Shown: in pieces, positions 22,239-33,454 of the stretch | Position numbering within the stretch: position 1 is the stretch's first letter | Layout of the letters: each line of letters starts with the position of its first letter | Source of the DNA: Pratylenchus scribneri | Lineage: Eukaryota; Nematoda; Chromadorea; Rhabditida; Pratylenchidae | Reading direction: 5' to 3' | NCBI GenBank assembly: GCA_030063045.1 | Contig: JAQSEB010000048.1 | Span: forward strand, 744,001 to 808,000 | Length of the DNA stretch: 64,000 nucleotides | Notes under the pieces: generated by a model | Databases searched by the model: none | What the model was told of the DNA's origin: nothing | Seen by the model: only the letters and a program-made list of their open reading frames with translations | Program-made: the position numbers and the translations under genes

Positions 22239-23121
22239 AAAACTTTTTATAAACTATTTTTATCTTCTTTTAAAAATTTTTCTAAAAAAAGGAAAATATC
22301 TATTCATCTTTGCTGTTTTATTTTACATTTACCAAAATTAGCAATTCATAAAAATTTTACTTTACAAATTTCTTCCTTTGTTTTTTTTATAATTTAACCT
22401 GAATATGTATTTATTTCAGTTCTTAGACCCGGAGGATCACAGAAGAAAAAATTTGTCCTTATTTTCGCTTCCACACGCAATATATTCCCCGTCTCTCCCC
22501 GTAGGCATTTCAGTGGGCAATCATACTCCTAAAGATTTTGATTAAGGTAATTTTAATTTGTCATAAAATGGCAACTCTACTGGTTTTTTGTTTCCGCGAA
22601 AATAATTATAATTTATTGTCTATTCCTCCTCTTTGCAATTCTATATATAAGAAAAATTCTTCTTCAGAGAATTTTCACCTCATAAATTTTTAGCCAATTT
22701 TAGAAGAATTCGAACACCATACAGAAAAATGATAAAAATGATTGATTGATGCATAAAATAATGCAAAATTGAAGTTGACCCAAAAATTGCTCCACTATTT
22801 TATCAGCAAAAATATTCATTCATTAATATTTTAATCTTCATCAGTGCAGGAAATATATTGATTTTCATCCTATTAAAATTTATATTTTTATAATTAATGC
22901 CTGCCAATTAATTTATCCATAAAATCATAGAATTAAAAAATAAAAATTTTTATGACTTCAAAACTTGTCTAAATCGACCTTCTTTCTATTTTCTACAAAC
23001 CTTAATCTAAAGCTAATCTTATAGATAATCTTACTTAGCCGTTTATTATAGCCAAATTGGCCAAGTTTATAAATGGCCTCAAAAATTGATTTTTCGACAA
23101 AATTGCGAATTCTAAAATTTT
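22239..23121. other. Intergenic upstream of the oxidase gene
   Basis: No exon was recognised. A GC-richer strip at about 22425-22530 and a TATATATAA word at about 22642 could be part of a promoter, but nothing proves it. Confidence 0.3.
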
Positions 23122-23163
23122 ATGAATAAATTATATAGATTACCATTTCTAAAATATCTTAAA

Positions 23164-26100
23164 ATGTCTACTCCGCCTCAATATCCACCTTTGACTGCAT
23201 TGGCCAGTATTGAAGACATGGAAAAGAGAGCGGTGGAAATTTTGCCAAAACATGCCGTCGGATATTGGGGCGGTTCGGCTGAGGAGCAGACTTTGGCCAG
23301 GAATCGGCAGGCATTCAAACGGTTAGATTTAAGCTTTAATTAAATATTCTTATTATTAAACTCTTTCTGAAGTAAAATTTAAATAAAAACGATTTATTGA
23401 TTTATTTGGACATAAAATTTTGGTCAAAAAGGAAAATTACTAAATTTTGGCTTATTTTTTTTTGTCATAATTTTATGCAATTTTAATAAAATCCATTAAT
23501 TCGTTCTCTATTCATTTTTTCTCAATCTGGGCTAAAAATAGTCATAAATTTGCTAAATTAGAGCTAATATTTATTTGAAAAATATATTCAATTCGCAAAA
23601 TTAAGGTGGCAAATTTATTTCATTAAATAAATAAAATTTTAATTTATTAAAAATGAGTTTAAATTAAAAATAAAATAAATTTATTCCTATATTTAGATAT
23701 CTAATTCAGCAATATATTTTGCGAGATGTCAGCCGGTTGGACACAACAGTACGCCTCAAATTGGGCACAAACCATTCAGTAACAGAAAATGGCAAAACAT
23801 CCGATTTCATCGAATTCGATAAAACAATGCCCTTCCCATTGGGCATTGCACCAACTGCATTCCAACGAATGGCACATTCCGATGGAAAAAAGGCCACAGT
23901 CAGAGGTAAACTTTGATGGAAATTGTTTAAGGAATTTAAATTCAAATATGGCAAGGAAAATAAATGAAAATTATTTTGCAATAAGAGCATTACTTAGTCG
24001 CATTTTAGTATAAATTAATCTAAAGTTAACAGATTTCTTCACTATAAATTCTAAATAAAAATTTATTAAAAAGCCAATTTTTTCTGCAACATAATTCGCA
24101 AAAAACCCAATTTTTTGACTAATTTTTAGATTTTTGAGTAGCTAAATTTTGTCAAAAATCCACTAAATTTGTTCAACTTTAAGAAATATGATTTTTGATA
24201 GTCCATTTTATTTCTATATTATCGTAAATTTGTGAATATTACGTCAAATTCGATTGTCATCATAATCAATTTTTACAATTTATTTAAATAAGACTATTTA
24301 AAAATTTTTCTTTTATTTATATTCATTTTTGTAGCTGCGGGCAACACCGGAACCATCATGATTTGCAGTTCATTTTCCAACTTTTCATTGGAAGAAATTG
24401 CCGGCAATGCACCCGAAGGAACGGTTCTCTGGTTTCAGGTTATTTAAGAAAGGATGAATTCAAAAAATTAATTTCATTAAAATGACAAAAATAAGCAAAT
24501 TATTTGCCATTTTATTTAATTAAAAAATTTTTCGCTCCATTTTATTTATTTATCTTTAAGGTTTCAATGTGCAAAGATCGGCGAGTGACTGAAAGTTTGG
24601 CTCGGAGGGCAATTGCCGCTGGCGTTCAAGCCCTAGTTGTGACACCGGATCCGATTACGGAAGGCCGCATTCGAAACAATGTTCGCAACGGATTCGTGCT
24701 CCCGTACCATTTAAGGTGGGCAAAAAAATATTAAATAATTTGAGGCCATCAATTTGGTTATAAATGGTGTATAAATTAATGAAATTAAAAAATCAAATTA
24801 TAAAAAATTCTCTTTAAAAAATTAATAGAAAAAAAATTAAATTAGCTATTTAAATAGAGAATTAAAAAAGGCGAAAAAATTGAGTTTACGACACCCCCGA
24901 TTCCCAGGACGTCTCCGTTCCAAGTACTAAGGGGGCCCAGCGTTGCTTAACTTGCCAGATCGGACGGGATGGCGTGCTTTCAACGCGGTATGGTCGTAAA
25001 CAGAATTGAGGAAGAGTGGATTGGAATAAAAGGGAAGCAGAGAGCGTATGCATTTTCGCCACTAGCTGCTCGGTTAGAGTGAATTTTTCCAACTTCTTCT
25101 TCACTCGGCTTTATTGGGCGAGTGTTAGCCATTAAACAAATTGGAAGAAGAGAGCAAAAAATTTGTGAAGAGCAAAAATAAGTGCTGGGCTAGAGATAAA
25201 AAGCTTCATAATTGAAATGGAAGCAGAGAAAGGGGAATTTTTTAAAAGAGCATTGTGTTTGAATGGAATAGAAATGACAAGGAAAGAGACAAGGGAGAAA
25301 TATGGATTGTTTTATGTGGAATTTGGTGGCTGCTGTGCTTCTCATGAAACTCTCTCCTAGTAAATGTGGTAAATTCAGAACATTTTCAATTGCCAATATT
25401 TTTAAAATATTTTCAAAATAATTTTTGGAACGTGGAGCCCTTTTTTTGCTCCACTTAAAATTTTATTACCAAAATGAAATTTTCTTAATAAGGAAAATGC
25501 GTTTTATCATTATCAAATTTATATAAAAAAATTTTATTTTACATTTCTAATAAATATAAAATTTTTGAGTGTGGATATTTTGTTATGAGGAAAATTAACT
25601 AATCCTATATAAATTGGGATTGGGATTAATCAAAAAAAAATGTAAAAGTTAATAAATTAAAAAATCATTTTGTTGGAGAAAGAAAATTCAAGCCACATAA
25701 GAAAAATGTTATGGCCATAAAAATGTTTAAAAATTTAATATCTGATATATTTTATTTTCAAAAATTTAAGGGTGCCCAATTTCGAAGAATTTTTGCCCAA
25801 ACATGGGGAAAAGGATGATGCCCGGCATAACACATTTGCCCTGATTGCTGATTCAGTCACATGGGAAACCGTGGAATGGCTTGTTAGCATTTCGCCTGTT
25901 CCAGTAACAATTCTATAAAATTTTTAAAATTAGTTACTGTTGATTGCATTTTGTTTTTCCTTCACCTTATAACCGGCGAAAGTGTGAAATTTTTAAAAAT
26001 AAATTACTTATTTTTTTCCATTATAAATATATATTCTTCTAAACAATTTGGTTAATACTAATACGCTCTAATTTGGCCTAAATTTTCACCAACACTTGCC

Positions 26101-27897
26101 TATCTTGATAAGTCCAATGCGAATATTTACCATCGATAGATCCCAGCTCAAATTTGTAAATGATTACCACTTACCAATATGACTAAATATGTATTCAATT
26201 TTCGTCTTTTTATAACATCGAAAATACTAAAACTTTGGATTTGGCTGATATGCTGAGTGATTCATTTTAAATAACTAATTAATGCCTTTAATTTCCTTAT
26301 TTAGGTTCTGCTTAAAGGTGTACTGCGTCCGGAAGATGCGGAACGCGCAATTCGTGCTGGGGTAGCCGGCATCATTGTCAGCAATTTGGGTGGCCGTTCA
26401 CTTGATCATGCTCCTTCAACCGTAAAAATTAGAGCAAACTTTTATGACAACAAATGTTTTTTCATTCATTCAGATTGAAGCGCTTGCCGAAATTTCTTCC
26501 ATAATTGGAGATCGAATTCCAGTAATTAATATATTTTTTGATATAAAATTTTAAGCATTTAAATGTCACCAAGCTGGAGTTTTAAAGAAAATTCAGAGCA
26601 AGATATTGACATTTATAAAATGCTTTAAAATAATAATATCAAATAATTGTTTGAGTTTAATAATTGTTTTATTAGGTAGTAAAATGGTTTAAATTTTAAA
26701 AATGGGCTTTTATCTTTTTAAATGGAATTAAGGCATTTTTGGCAAGTAAAATAGAAGTTTTGATGATTATATTATAAGGTATATTTTGAAGGGAGAAGGG
26801 ACCCTTTTTGTAAATGCAATAGAAAAAGAGATTAAAGAGAGTGAAAAGTTAATGTTGGCTAGAGAAAAAAGGCTTTTAATGGAAATGATAGCAGAGAAAG
26901 GTATTTGTCTAAGAGAGATATGGAATGGAAAAGAAAGCAATGAGCAAACAATAAAGCCTACTGAAAAATGTAGTGAAGCTTTTGGGAATTTGCTCGCTTG
27001 TTTGTTTCCCATTCAATTCTTTCCCTTTCATTTGATAAATTTCCACGATTTTGAAGAAAAAATATTTAAATTATAAATGTTCGATTTTTAATAATTTTTG
27101 GGACGTGGAGTTGCGCTCACTCCACTTTAATATTAAAATTTTAATAAATAAAAATTATCAATTTTTTTACTTATGAGGAAATTGCATATTAACGAAATAT
27201 TACTATTTCTTTTTGAACTTTTATAAATTCATATCAGAAATTGTTATTAAAAATATACGCAAAATGCATAAGAAGGAATTAAATTATTTTAATGTATTAC
27301 TAAAAAAATTATTATTATTTTAAGTTGTTTATGGATGGTGGAATTCGTTCAGGCACTGACATTTTCAAGGCATTAGCATTGGGTGCTCAAACTGGTAAAT
27401 TATGAAAAAAAAATGTTTATTCTTTCATTATTTCCCATCCATTTTTCAGTTTTCATTGGTCGTCCTGCACTTTATGGACTTGTTGTGGCTGTAATGATAA
27501 TTATTTAAATTTTCTAATATAAATTTAAATTTTTTATTTAAGTTAATAAATTAATATTCTTATCATAATAGGGAGAGGATGGCGTCAGGCATGTAATTGA
27601 GCTTTTGCGTCGTGAATTCGAGAATGCAATGAGGCTTGCTGGTGAGCCAAGCAAAATTGAAAATTAATTTTATTATTTTTAATTTAATTTTCTAAATTTT
27701 AATAAAAATTAACCGATCCTATTTTTATAATTTAGTTAATTTAAATTATTTATAATAAATTCTATGATTTCAAAAGTGCCTTTAAATTTTTTAAATATAT
27801 AAACTATTTATTCAAATTTTTAGGTTGTTCCTCAATTGCCGAAATACGTGCCAATCGCAAAATGGTGGTCCACGAGAACTATTATGCCAAATTTTGA
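23164..27897 (+). CDS. FMN-dependent 2-hydroxyacid oxidase family protein, probable pseudoenzyme (11 exons)
   Basis: Exons: 23164-23321, 23697-23905, 24335-24438, 24561-24715, 25771-25903, 26305-26421, 26474-26521, 27325-27394, 27450-27490, 27572-27641, 27824-27897. All phases fit; 392 residues, close to the family's usual length of about 370. The TIM-barrel flavoprotein motifs are clear: [54 protein letters not shown] and [11 protein letters not shown]. Known members (glycolate oxidase, HAO1) oxidise 2-hydroxyacids such as glycolate using FMN. Here the catalytic His of the SNHGxRQLD motif is Leu 281 (SNLGGRSLD). Tyr 129 of the spinach enzyme matches Ser 159, and Arg 164 matches Ile 194. Lys 257, Asp 187 and Arg 284 are kept. 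Activity is therefore doubtful. The C-terminus AKF is not a standard peroxisomal signal. An in-frame ATG at 23122 would add 14 basic-hydrophobic residues. Confidence 0.85.
24865..25560 (-). repeat. Dispersed repeat copy 1, ends in a 5S rRNA gene
   Basis: Read on the minus strand, this copy matches 28110-28207 plus 29479-30075 almost throughout. It has a GTGGAGC...GCTCCAC hairpin near its middle and the 5S gene with a T-rich tail (TTTTTTCGCC) at its 3' end. It lies in intron 4 of the oxidase gene, in antisense. Boundaries were estimated by eye. Confidence 0.75.
24884..25001 (-). rRNA. 5S ribosomal RNA
   Basis: A 118-nt 5S sequence: GTTTACGACCATACCGCG at the 5' end, the internal pol III control region (AGCACGCCATCCCGTCCGAT ... 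AGTTAAGCAACG), and a 3' end TGTCGTAAAC that pairs with the 5' end. T-rich sequence follows as terminator. It lies antisense in an intron of the oxidase gene. It differs from the copy at 29939 by about one base within the 5' arm. Whether it is transcribed cannot be seen. Confidence 0.9.
26770..27150 (-). repeat. Divergent relative of the dispersed repeat, without 5S
   Basis: On the minus strand it shares the hairpin block (AGTGGAG...CTCCACGT then CCCAAAAATTATT) and a later strip (CTTTCTCTGC...TTTCCATTAA...TCTCTAGCC) with the two 5S-bearing copies, in the same order. It ends without a 5S part. It lies antisense in intron 7 of the oxidase gene. Confidence 0.55.
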
Positions 27898-27941
27898 TTC
27901 ATTTGATTCACCCAAAATAATTATTTATCAATATTATAGGA

Positions 27942-27947
27942 AATAAA
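27942..27947 (+). terminator. Poly(A) signal AATAAA of the oxidase gene
   Basis: AATAAA 45 bases after the TGA stop of the oxidase gene. Confidence 0.65.
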
Positions 27948-28207
27948 ATTTAATTAAAATGAATAAAATTGACAAAAATTATACATTTATTTGTTCCAAA
28001 AAATGAAATTGAAGATATCATTTATTGGAAATCCCACTTTGAATGCCTTCTATTTTTGTACGAATTCAATGGTCACATTAATAATTTTTCTACTCTGATC
28101 TCAAAAAAGTTTATATATATTAGAAAAGTAAAAATAAAATTTTTTGTATAAATTTAAATACTGATAAAACTCATTTTCCTTATTAAGAAAATTTCATTTT
28201 CGTAATA

Positions 28208-29478
28208 CAGGGTCCGCCAAAAGTTTGGAAACTCTTTTATATTTATTATTTCTCTTTTCCTCTACTCACTAGCATATTGATTTATACTTCATTTTATAGC
28301 CCAAACATAATCCTATAATGGCTGATAAAAGAATTTCCGCTATCGCATTATTTAATTCCGGAATGGCGCCTTCGAAAATTGCAACTCATGTTGGCCTCTC
28401 CAAAGGTGGAGTGAGCAAAATCATCAAAAAATTCCGGTAAAAAAAATTCAAAGGAAAAATTCAAATAAAATGCATAGGAAGTTTGGCACAACAGAGGACC
28501 TCAAAAGAAGCGGGAGACCCAAATCAGCGAACATACCCAGAAATCGGAAATTGATCAAGGATCGGATCAGGCGCAATCCAAGGATTTCCATGGAAAAAGT
28601 GGCCAGAGAGACCGGAATCAGCGCAACTTCAATTCGACGAATGGCCAAATGTGAACTTGGGATCAAGGCCTACAAGCTCCAAAAAGCGCAATTTCTGAAT
28701 GAACAAAACAAAAGAATAAGGATCCAAAGAAGTCGACTCCTTCTTCAACGGTGCGCAGGTCCAGCGACCCTTTTTTTCGACGAAAATATTTCCACAATAA
28801 AATTTCGCGCAACGACCAATTTCATATATTATTGATAGCTAAATCTCCTTTATCAAATTGTATTATTGGCGATTCCCAATATCTCCAATTAGTCTGGATA
28901 TGGGGATAGGATAAGCGCGAAGTGGCAAAAATCATGTTTTGGCGGATCTCGGGGGCAAAATCAATAAAAATGATAATGTTAAAAAAATTCATTTAGGCAT
29001 TCTTATAGCTAAGATTCATATTTATTTCATCGATAGGAAAAAAATTTTCCAATCAACACCTAATGCGGACAAAAAGGCAAAGAGTATCAGAAGTGATCCC
29101 ATGCCAATTATTTTGAATTTTCTATTGACTATTAATGTATCCCTCACAGCCCAAATTTGAATAAGATGGATTATTCTTTTTTGGCTATTTTAGAGTTCAG
29201 GGTCTGTGCTAAACCCCAAAAAAATTTGGAGTCACCTAGGCAGTCCCTTCTTCGAGAATGAGACAAAATTCCGGTCCAAGAGCTGCGAGCCATCGCTGAA
29301 AATTTCCCCAAGCGTTTACGCCTCTGCATCAAAGCCAAAGGTGGACATTTTGAATCTGCCTAATTAATGTTATACCCCATTCTTTTGCCCATCATTTGAT
29401 TGTATTTTGATCCATTTCTCTTTATTTGTAATAAAGTTATGATAAAAATAAAAGTTTCCAAACTTTTGGCGGACCCTG
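28208..29478 (+). mobile_element. Tc1/mariner element, 1271 bp, inactivated
   Basis: Terminal inverted repeats of about 26 bp start CAGGGTCCGCCAAAAGTTTG and end with the exact complement, with TA on both sides (28206-28207 and 29479-29480). A transposase remnant on the plus strand fills it. It is inserted inside the 5S-bearing repeat copy 2. Confidence 0.92.
28318..29365 (+). pseudogene. Mariner transposase remnant
   Basis: A first frame from ATG 28318 (MADKRISAIALFNSGMAPSK, a helix-turn-helix start) stops at 28440. A second frame at 28470-28835 keeps the GRPKSANIPRNRKLIKDRIR region, SATSIRRMAK and AYKLQKAQFL, and reaches a FFDEN motif that matches the first part of the DDE/D catalytic domain. 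The C-terminal piece at about 29277-29362 has FPKRLRLCIKAKGGHFE. Stops and frameshifts between these pieces, and loss of the middle catalytic part, make it nonfunctional. Confidence 0.85.
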
Positions 29479-29938
29479 TATAATTTTAAGTGGAGCAAAA
29501 AAGGGCTCCACGTTCCAAAAATTATTTTGAAAATATAGTGAAAATATTAACAATTGGAAAATTATTCTGAATTTACCACATTCACTAGTAGAGAATTTTA
29601 TGAGAAGCACAGCAGCCACCAATTTCCACATAAAACCATCCATATTTTTCCCTTGTCTCTTTCCTTGTTATTCTATTCCATTCAAACACAATGCTCTTTT
29701 AAAAAATTCCCGTTTCTCTGCTTCCACTTCAAATTTGAAGCTTTTTATCTCTTGCCCAGCACTTATTTTGCTCTTCACAAATTTGTTTGCTCTCTTCTTC
29801 CAATTTGTTTATGGCTATCGCTCGCCCAATAAAGCCGAGTGAAGAAGTTGGAAAAATTCACTCTAACCGAGCAGCTAATAGCGAATGTGTAACGCTCTCT
29901 GCTTTCCTTTTATTTTCAATCCACTCTTCCTCAATCAT

Positions 29939-30056
29939 GTTTACGACCATACTGCGTTGAAAGCACGCCATCCCGTCCGATCTGGCAAGTTAAGCAACGC
30001 TGGGCCCCCTTAGTACTTGGAACGGAGACGTCCTGGGAATCGGGGGTGTCGTAAAC
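29939..30056 (+). rRNA. 5S ribosomal RNA
   Basis: A 118-nt 5S sequence with the same control region and the same paired ends (GTTTACGAC / GTCGTAAAC) as the copy at 24884. T-rich terminator TTATTTTTTCGCC follows at once. It lies at the 3' end of repeat copy 2, about 2 kb downstream of the oxidase gene. Confidence 0.9.
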
Positions 30057-30075
30057 TTATTTTTTCGCCTTTTTA

Positions 30076-32202
30076 TTTTAGGGATTTTATTCTTTCTTTT
30101 ATTTAATTTTTAATAAATATTTGCAACATATTTTTCTCTCTTTTAAACCATTCTCACGATACACTTTGTACCATTCTAGTCTTTTTGTCATTATCTTTTT
30201 CACTTTTTTAATTATTTTAGATATTTTCAATGTTTCTCCGACAAAATAAATAATAAAAATTATACTTATTTTAAAAAGAATTATTATTTTTTTGAAATCC
30301 ACTAGAGGGTGGGTAATCCGCAAATGTCTGCTAACCGGAAATTCACTCTCATTTTTCATATTTGTGATTTTTTATTATTTTCGATGAACTAAAAATAAAC
30401 AAATTTATAAATTATTTTTAAATATGAATTCATTTTCATATATTTGGGGATTATTTTACGCCAAATGACCTTAAGCTATTTTTCACAAATTTCATCTTTG
30501 GTCATTTTTTTATTAATGACATTATTACATTTATCCATTCAAAAATTTAAATTTGATTTTGTGGCCATCTAAAATGTTTTTTCGCTTGCCATTAAATTTT
30601 CAACATGAGGAAGGAAATTGCGCGGAGTCCTCAAATACAATTTTTATTTGAATTTTAAAAGAGATAAAATTAATGGGAGCAATAGAAGATACAAATCGCC
30701 GTTGGTGTGGTTCTGCGCACTAATTTTATTTAATTAATTTATAATTTTTAGTTTCAAAATTTGGAATATTTTTCTAAGCTGTAAAAAGTATCAAAAATTT
30801 ATATTTTGGATTGAGAATTTTCCACATATTTTTGTTTGGAATTGTGTAAAATTTACCATAAAGTCTTTTTAATTCCACACCCTCTAATTAATTCCCTTCC
30901 TTTTCAGTTGGTTGAAAAATAATTCCCTATAGGTTATTAATAGAAAATTTATGGTATACTTCAATAGTACCTCTTTCATGATTTACTAGTTTATATTTTA
31001 CGAAAAACGTTTAATAATCAAAGGTATTTGAATATTAAAAATTACAGGGCCCACTGAAGTGGGAAAATTTGAAAATGAATATTACGATTGTGATACTAAT
31101 GTAGAATTTTGTTAAACTAATTTTAATTCATTGGAAGTGCAGAATGAATTCAAAAAATGAAAATGCAAGAAAATGGTGAGGAGGTGGCGAATAACGATGG
31201 CGATTATCGGCTGGAAGATGAACTGGATTAGGTAAATTGGCTCTCAGCAAGAGCAAAAATTACAACAAAACATAGGTGAATTGAAGAAATCTATCAGTGG
31301 TGAATTTTTTCGTATGACATTCTCAGAATTGTTTTATTTTTTAATATAATTCTAATAAGGAAAATTGTACCATGAAAAATTAAAATAATTTATTTTAAAA
31401 TTTTTCTGTATTCACACGCAATCGTTTCTATCATCTATACTGAGAACTAATTAGAATAAAATCAGTATATAGACATTTTGCATGCAAATGAGTAAGATAT
31501 TTTTATTGGGTAATAATTTAATTTTTAAAAATTATATATATATTTGAATATTAGAAAATAAGATAGCTCATGGTCCGATTAAGGTTTTGGCAAAATCTTT
31601 TTGCTAGGGCCACTTATCGTTATTTACTATAATTTCAATTTATTTGTAAAATAACTAAATTTTTTTTTCTCACAATTTGATATTCTAATTGTAATTCATT
31701 AGATAAAATAAAAGCACTCCTTACGATAAAATTGATTTAATGAATTTAAAAAAAAAGTATGAATTTTATTTTCATAATTTTTTTTCTTGTTAGAAAATGA
31801 AATTTTATACTTAAATGCGTGTTCTGCTTTTAAATTAAAAGCATGCACACTTTGTTGTGATTATCAATAAATACAAATATGTTATACTCTTCACAGTCCA
31901 TTTAAGACAATTTTATGAAGCAGAAAAAAATAATTAGGGAAAAAAGGGAACTAAATATTATTAAAGAAGTTCTATGCCATTTGCCATTTGAGCTATAAAA
32001 TCTTTATAAATTTTTAAAATAAAAGAATCTGTTAATTCTTTCTTTTATTTTATAATTCTATCAAGCAAATTAATTCAATGCACATTCGCCATTTACTGGA
32101 CAATAGGAAATAATTTTTAAAATTTTCTTGGTAAATTCTAATTAATTTCACAATTTTTAATCATTTTTTTAATAAGAAATAATAAATTCTTCCACAAAAT
32201 AA
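30076..32202. other. Intergenic, no gene supported
   Basis: AT-rich. A possible terminal exon after an AAATTACAG acceptor at about 31046-31115 reads PTEVGKFENEYYDCDTNVEF. A short acidic frame (EEVANNDGDYRLEDELD) lies at about 31170-31230. Neither could be tied to other exons, so they are noted only. Confidence 0.3.
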
Positions 32203-32608
32203 ATGGATTATCAACAAATTGTCCAAATAGTTAGCGTCTATATGGCCTTCATTATTGGACTTCCCTCTGGCATTCTTTATATCTATCAAATTGTTCGAAT
32301 TATTCTCACACCAAAATTGCATACAACATTCTTTGCCCTGATTATAATTCGATCAGTGCCGGTGGGAGTGGGATAATGTTTTCTAAATAATATTCCTCCA
32401 ATTTTATAACCAGGATTTGATTTTGATGATCGTCAATATATTTACAAATTATTTGCCATATTTACGATTTTTGTTGACTTTTTTAGCGAGTGCACCTCAT
32501 TCAATTTTGATTCAACCTTGGTTCTGGACTCGCTACAGTCAGCCCAAATTGAGAAACGCAGTAATTATTAAAAAAAGAAATGCCGAAATTGTCCCTTGCA
32601 AATTGTAA
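32203..32608 (+). CDS. Short membrane protein, possibly truncated serpentine receptor (2 exons)
   Basis: Exons 32203-32361 and 32414-32608, phase 0, give 117 residues. A hydrophobic helix at about 9-30 (VYMAFIIGLPSGILYIYQIV), a second region at about 40-62 and a third at about 66-85 are followed by a hydrophilic tail with FWTRYSQPKLR. The GLPSGILYIYQI opening resembles helix 1 of nematode chemoreceptors of the Srg/Srv type, which have seven helices and some 300 residues. This gene has at most three, so it is either a remnant or another kind of protein. The satellite array starts about 200 bp downstream and may have cut the gene. Assignment is weak; the exon junction is good. Confidence 0.45.
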
Positions 32609-32814
32609 TAAGGAGAGAAACTTTCCTGAATTGGTATAGAAGAATCCTCGAGGATATAAAATGAGGAATTTGAAACATAAGCAATTACGGAAATGTTGAA
32701 AAATTGCAAAGTAAATGGCATTGGAAATCCATAGATAATTATAATGGAAAATGGAAGGAAAATGTGCCAAATCTGGGAAAAAGTATGTAATTAAAATTAT
32801 TCAAAAATAAATGT

Positions 32815-33454
32815 TATTTCTTAGTATCTAAAAACTGTTTCTAGCCTAACAATTTTTTAAAAATCCAATAAAAATATATTTTTTGGACCGAAAAATCGAA
32901 TAAGTTACCCTCTAATTCACTTATTTTTTCACTGAGCTACCCAAAATTAATATTTTTAAATTCAGTAAAATATTTTAGACTATTTCTTAGTATCTAAAAA
33001 CTGTTTCTAGCCTAACAATTTTTTCTAAAATCCAATAAAAATATATTTTTTGGACCGAAAAATCGAATACCTTCATTAATTCAATCACTCATTTTTTCAC
33101 TGAGCTACACAAAATTAATATTTTTAAATACAGTAAAATATTTTAGACTATTTCTTAGTATCTAAAAACTGTTTCTAGCCTAAAAATTTTTTCTAAAATC
33201 CAATAAAAATATATTTTTTGGACCGAAAAATCGAATACCTTCATTAATTCAATCACTCATTTTTTCACTGAGCTACACAAAATTAATATTTTTAAATACA
33301 GTAAAATATTTTAGACTATTTCTTAGTATCTAAAAACTGTTTCTAGCCTAACAATTATTTTTAAAATCCAATAAAAATATATTTTTTGGACCGAAAATCG
33401 AATAAGTTACCCTCTAATTCACTTATTTTTTCACTGAGCTACCCAAAATTAATA
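32815..33454 (-). repeat. Satellite, about 168 bp monomers, inverted block
   Basis: About four monomers in the opposite orientation to the rest of the array. Copies of TTAGTATCTAAAAACTG recur about 168 bp apart. Both end variants (type A and type B, see main array) are present. Confidence 0.9.

Larger units (their letters stand above)
28110..30075 (+). repeat. Dispersed repeat copy 2, split by a mariner, ends in a 5S rRNA gene
   Basis: The left part is 28110-28207 and the right part 29479-30075. Joined across the mariner they match copy 1 on the other strand, for example CCTTATTAAGAAAATTTCAT before the break and AATTTTAAGTGGAGC after it. The hairpin, the strip with AGAAGCACAGCAGCCACCAA and the 5S gene follow in order. 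Confidence 0.75.

Noticed and set aside
26767..27076. 96-residue plus-strand frame in intron 7 of the oxidase gene
   Set aside because: It overlaps the diverged repeat copy, and the flanking oxidase exons splice cleanly across it.
29437..29842. Frames in the flank of the 5S gene, also seen at 25190-25396
   Set aside because: They belong to the dispersed repeat; similar frames occur in both copies with no conserved start, splice site or codon bias.
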